Shown one piece after another: positions 63,216 to 64,000 of a stretch of 64,000 nt of DNA. Source of the DNA: Imbricaverruca yamaguchii. Its lineage: Eukaryota > Arthropoda > Thecostraca > Neoverrucidae. The stretch spans positions 62,001-126,000 of the forward strand of contig JAOTOL010001159.1 of assembly GCA_034440575.1 (NCBI GenBank), in the 5' to 3' direction. The notes below the pieces were generated by a model that did no database searches, had not been told where the DNA came from, and saw nothing but the letters and a program-made list of their open reading frames with translations. The translations under genes and the position numbers were made by a program. Numbering within the stretch: the first letter of the stretch is position 1; each line of letters begins with the position of its first letter.

Positions 63216-64000
63216 CTGAGGGTGTCCGCCTACGGGGTCCGACCGGTTCCTGAGAGTACTAGCTGACGTATCGCCTGGCCCTAGGGGTCCAGGGGATGCC
63301 AGCTGACCGGGCCGGTGTGGTCCCTGAAAGTGTTGGCTGACGAGTCCGTCTGTCCCTGGGAATGCCAGCTAACGTGTCGTCTGGTTTTGAGGGATACCAG
63401 CTGAGTGGGTCGATATCATCCCTGAGAGTGTCGGTTGATGCGATCGGTCCCGTCTCTAAGTGTCATTTGACGCGGATGAACGGCACCTGAGAATGCTGGC
63501 TGGCGACGCTCATCTGCCGTCACAAATGTAATTTGACGTCAGCCCTCTGTCCCTGGAGAAATCCAGCTGAAGGGTCCGTGAGGTTCTGGAAATAACAGCT
63601 GGTGACGAAGGAGGTTAACCCATGTGTATCCGCGAATGCCGAGGGGCCGGATCGGTGCGCGGCCCAGCGTCATTTGACGTGGCCGCTCTGGTCTGGATGC
63701 GCCAGCTGGCGGGGCCGTCTGAACCCTGAGAGCGTCAGCAGACGTGACCCCATCGGTCACCGTGAGACGCCGGCGACAGTGCTGGCCGAGGAGGTCCGTC
63801 CGGTCTCTACAGGCGCCGTCTGTCGGGACCCGCCGACTCTCGCCGACCCCACCGACCCCGCCAACACCGTCGACACCCGCTGACCTCTGCTGACCTCCGC
63901 CGGTCACCGTGAGAAGCCGGCCACAACACTGACCGAGGAGGCCCGTCCAATCTCTACAGGTGCCGCCTGACGGCCGACCCCCGCCGACCCCCGCCAACCT
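63216..64000. repeat. Degenerate minisatellite of about 50 bp
   Basis: CCCTGAGAGTGTCGGTTGA, CCAGCTGACGGGGTCCG and similar motifs recur at about 50-55 bp with heavy divergence. A tandem pair of about 120 bp (GGTCACCGTGAGA, GGCCGAGGAGGTCCGTC) is at 63755-63965. The array runs off the window. Confidence 0.6.

Overview
This window is eukaryotic genomic DNA. It shows no operons, ribosome binding sites or long conserved ORFs, and almost all of it is non-coding and very rich in repeats. The only gene I can support is one internal piece of a Cys-loop ligand-gated chloride channel on the + strand, closest to the GABA-gated channel RDL (Resistant to dieldrin). Four exons are visible: 14057-14139, 45382-45449, 46106-46173 and 49226-49452. 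Their splice phases agree, and they encode the N-terminal extracellular domain through loops D and A. The 5' end (signal peptide) and the 3' end (Cys-loop, TM1-TM4) are not seen and probably lie outside the window. The RDL-type sequence, the 68-bp alternative exon and the long, microsatellite-rich introns suggest an invertebrate, most likely an arthropod with a large genome such as a crustacean or chelicerate. That placement is an inference and the phylum is not certain.

The most interesting gene-level feature is the pair of 68-bp exons at 45.4 and 46.1 kb. They have the same length and phase, encode homologous but divergent peptides (13 of 22 residues identical) and sit 656 bp apart. Using both, or neither, shifts the frame into an early stop, so exactly one must be included. 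They look like mutually exclusive exons equivalent to insect Rdl exon 3.

Layout. 0-14 kb: degenerate GC-rich minisatellites (0.4-1.3 kb), AT and poly-C tracts, a TTAA-flanked MITE (4.08-5.11 kb), arrays of 79 bp (6.1-6.8 kb), 73 bp (8.28-9.11 kb) and 90 bp (11.6-11.95 kb), and a tRNA-like sequence. 14.1-45.4 kb: a roughly 31-kb intron holding arrays of 43, 23, 6, 23, 30, 42, 23, 126, 24 and 30 bp, dinucleotide tracts including about 165 bp of GT, a second MITE and half of another. 45.4-49.5 kb: the exon cluster, with a 115-bp-arm hairpin. 49.5-64 kb: a third MITE copy, several perfect palindromes, a three-CRE cluster, a 2.5-kb satellite built from a 17-bp dyad unit (55.7-58.2 kb), 40- and 19-bp arrays (60.6-61.8 kb), a 23-bp array (62.2-62.5 kb) and a degenerate array at the right edge.

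Two patterns run through the whole window. First, there are about a dozen perfect or nearly perfect short-spacer inverted repeats (arms of 12-22 bp, one of 115 bp), as expected from template-switch mutation. Second, the long computed ORFs, up to 505 codons, nearly all fall inside tandem arrays and are by-products of periodicity.
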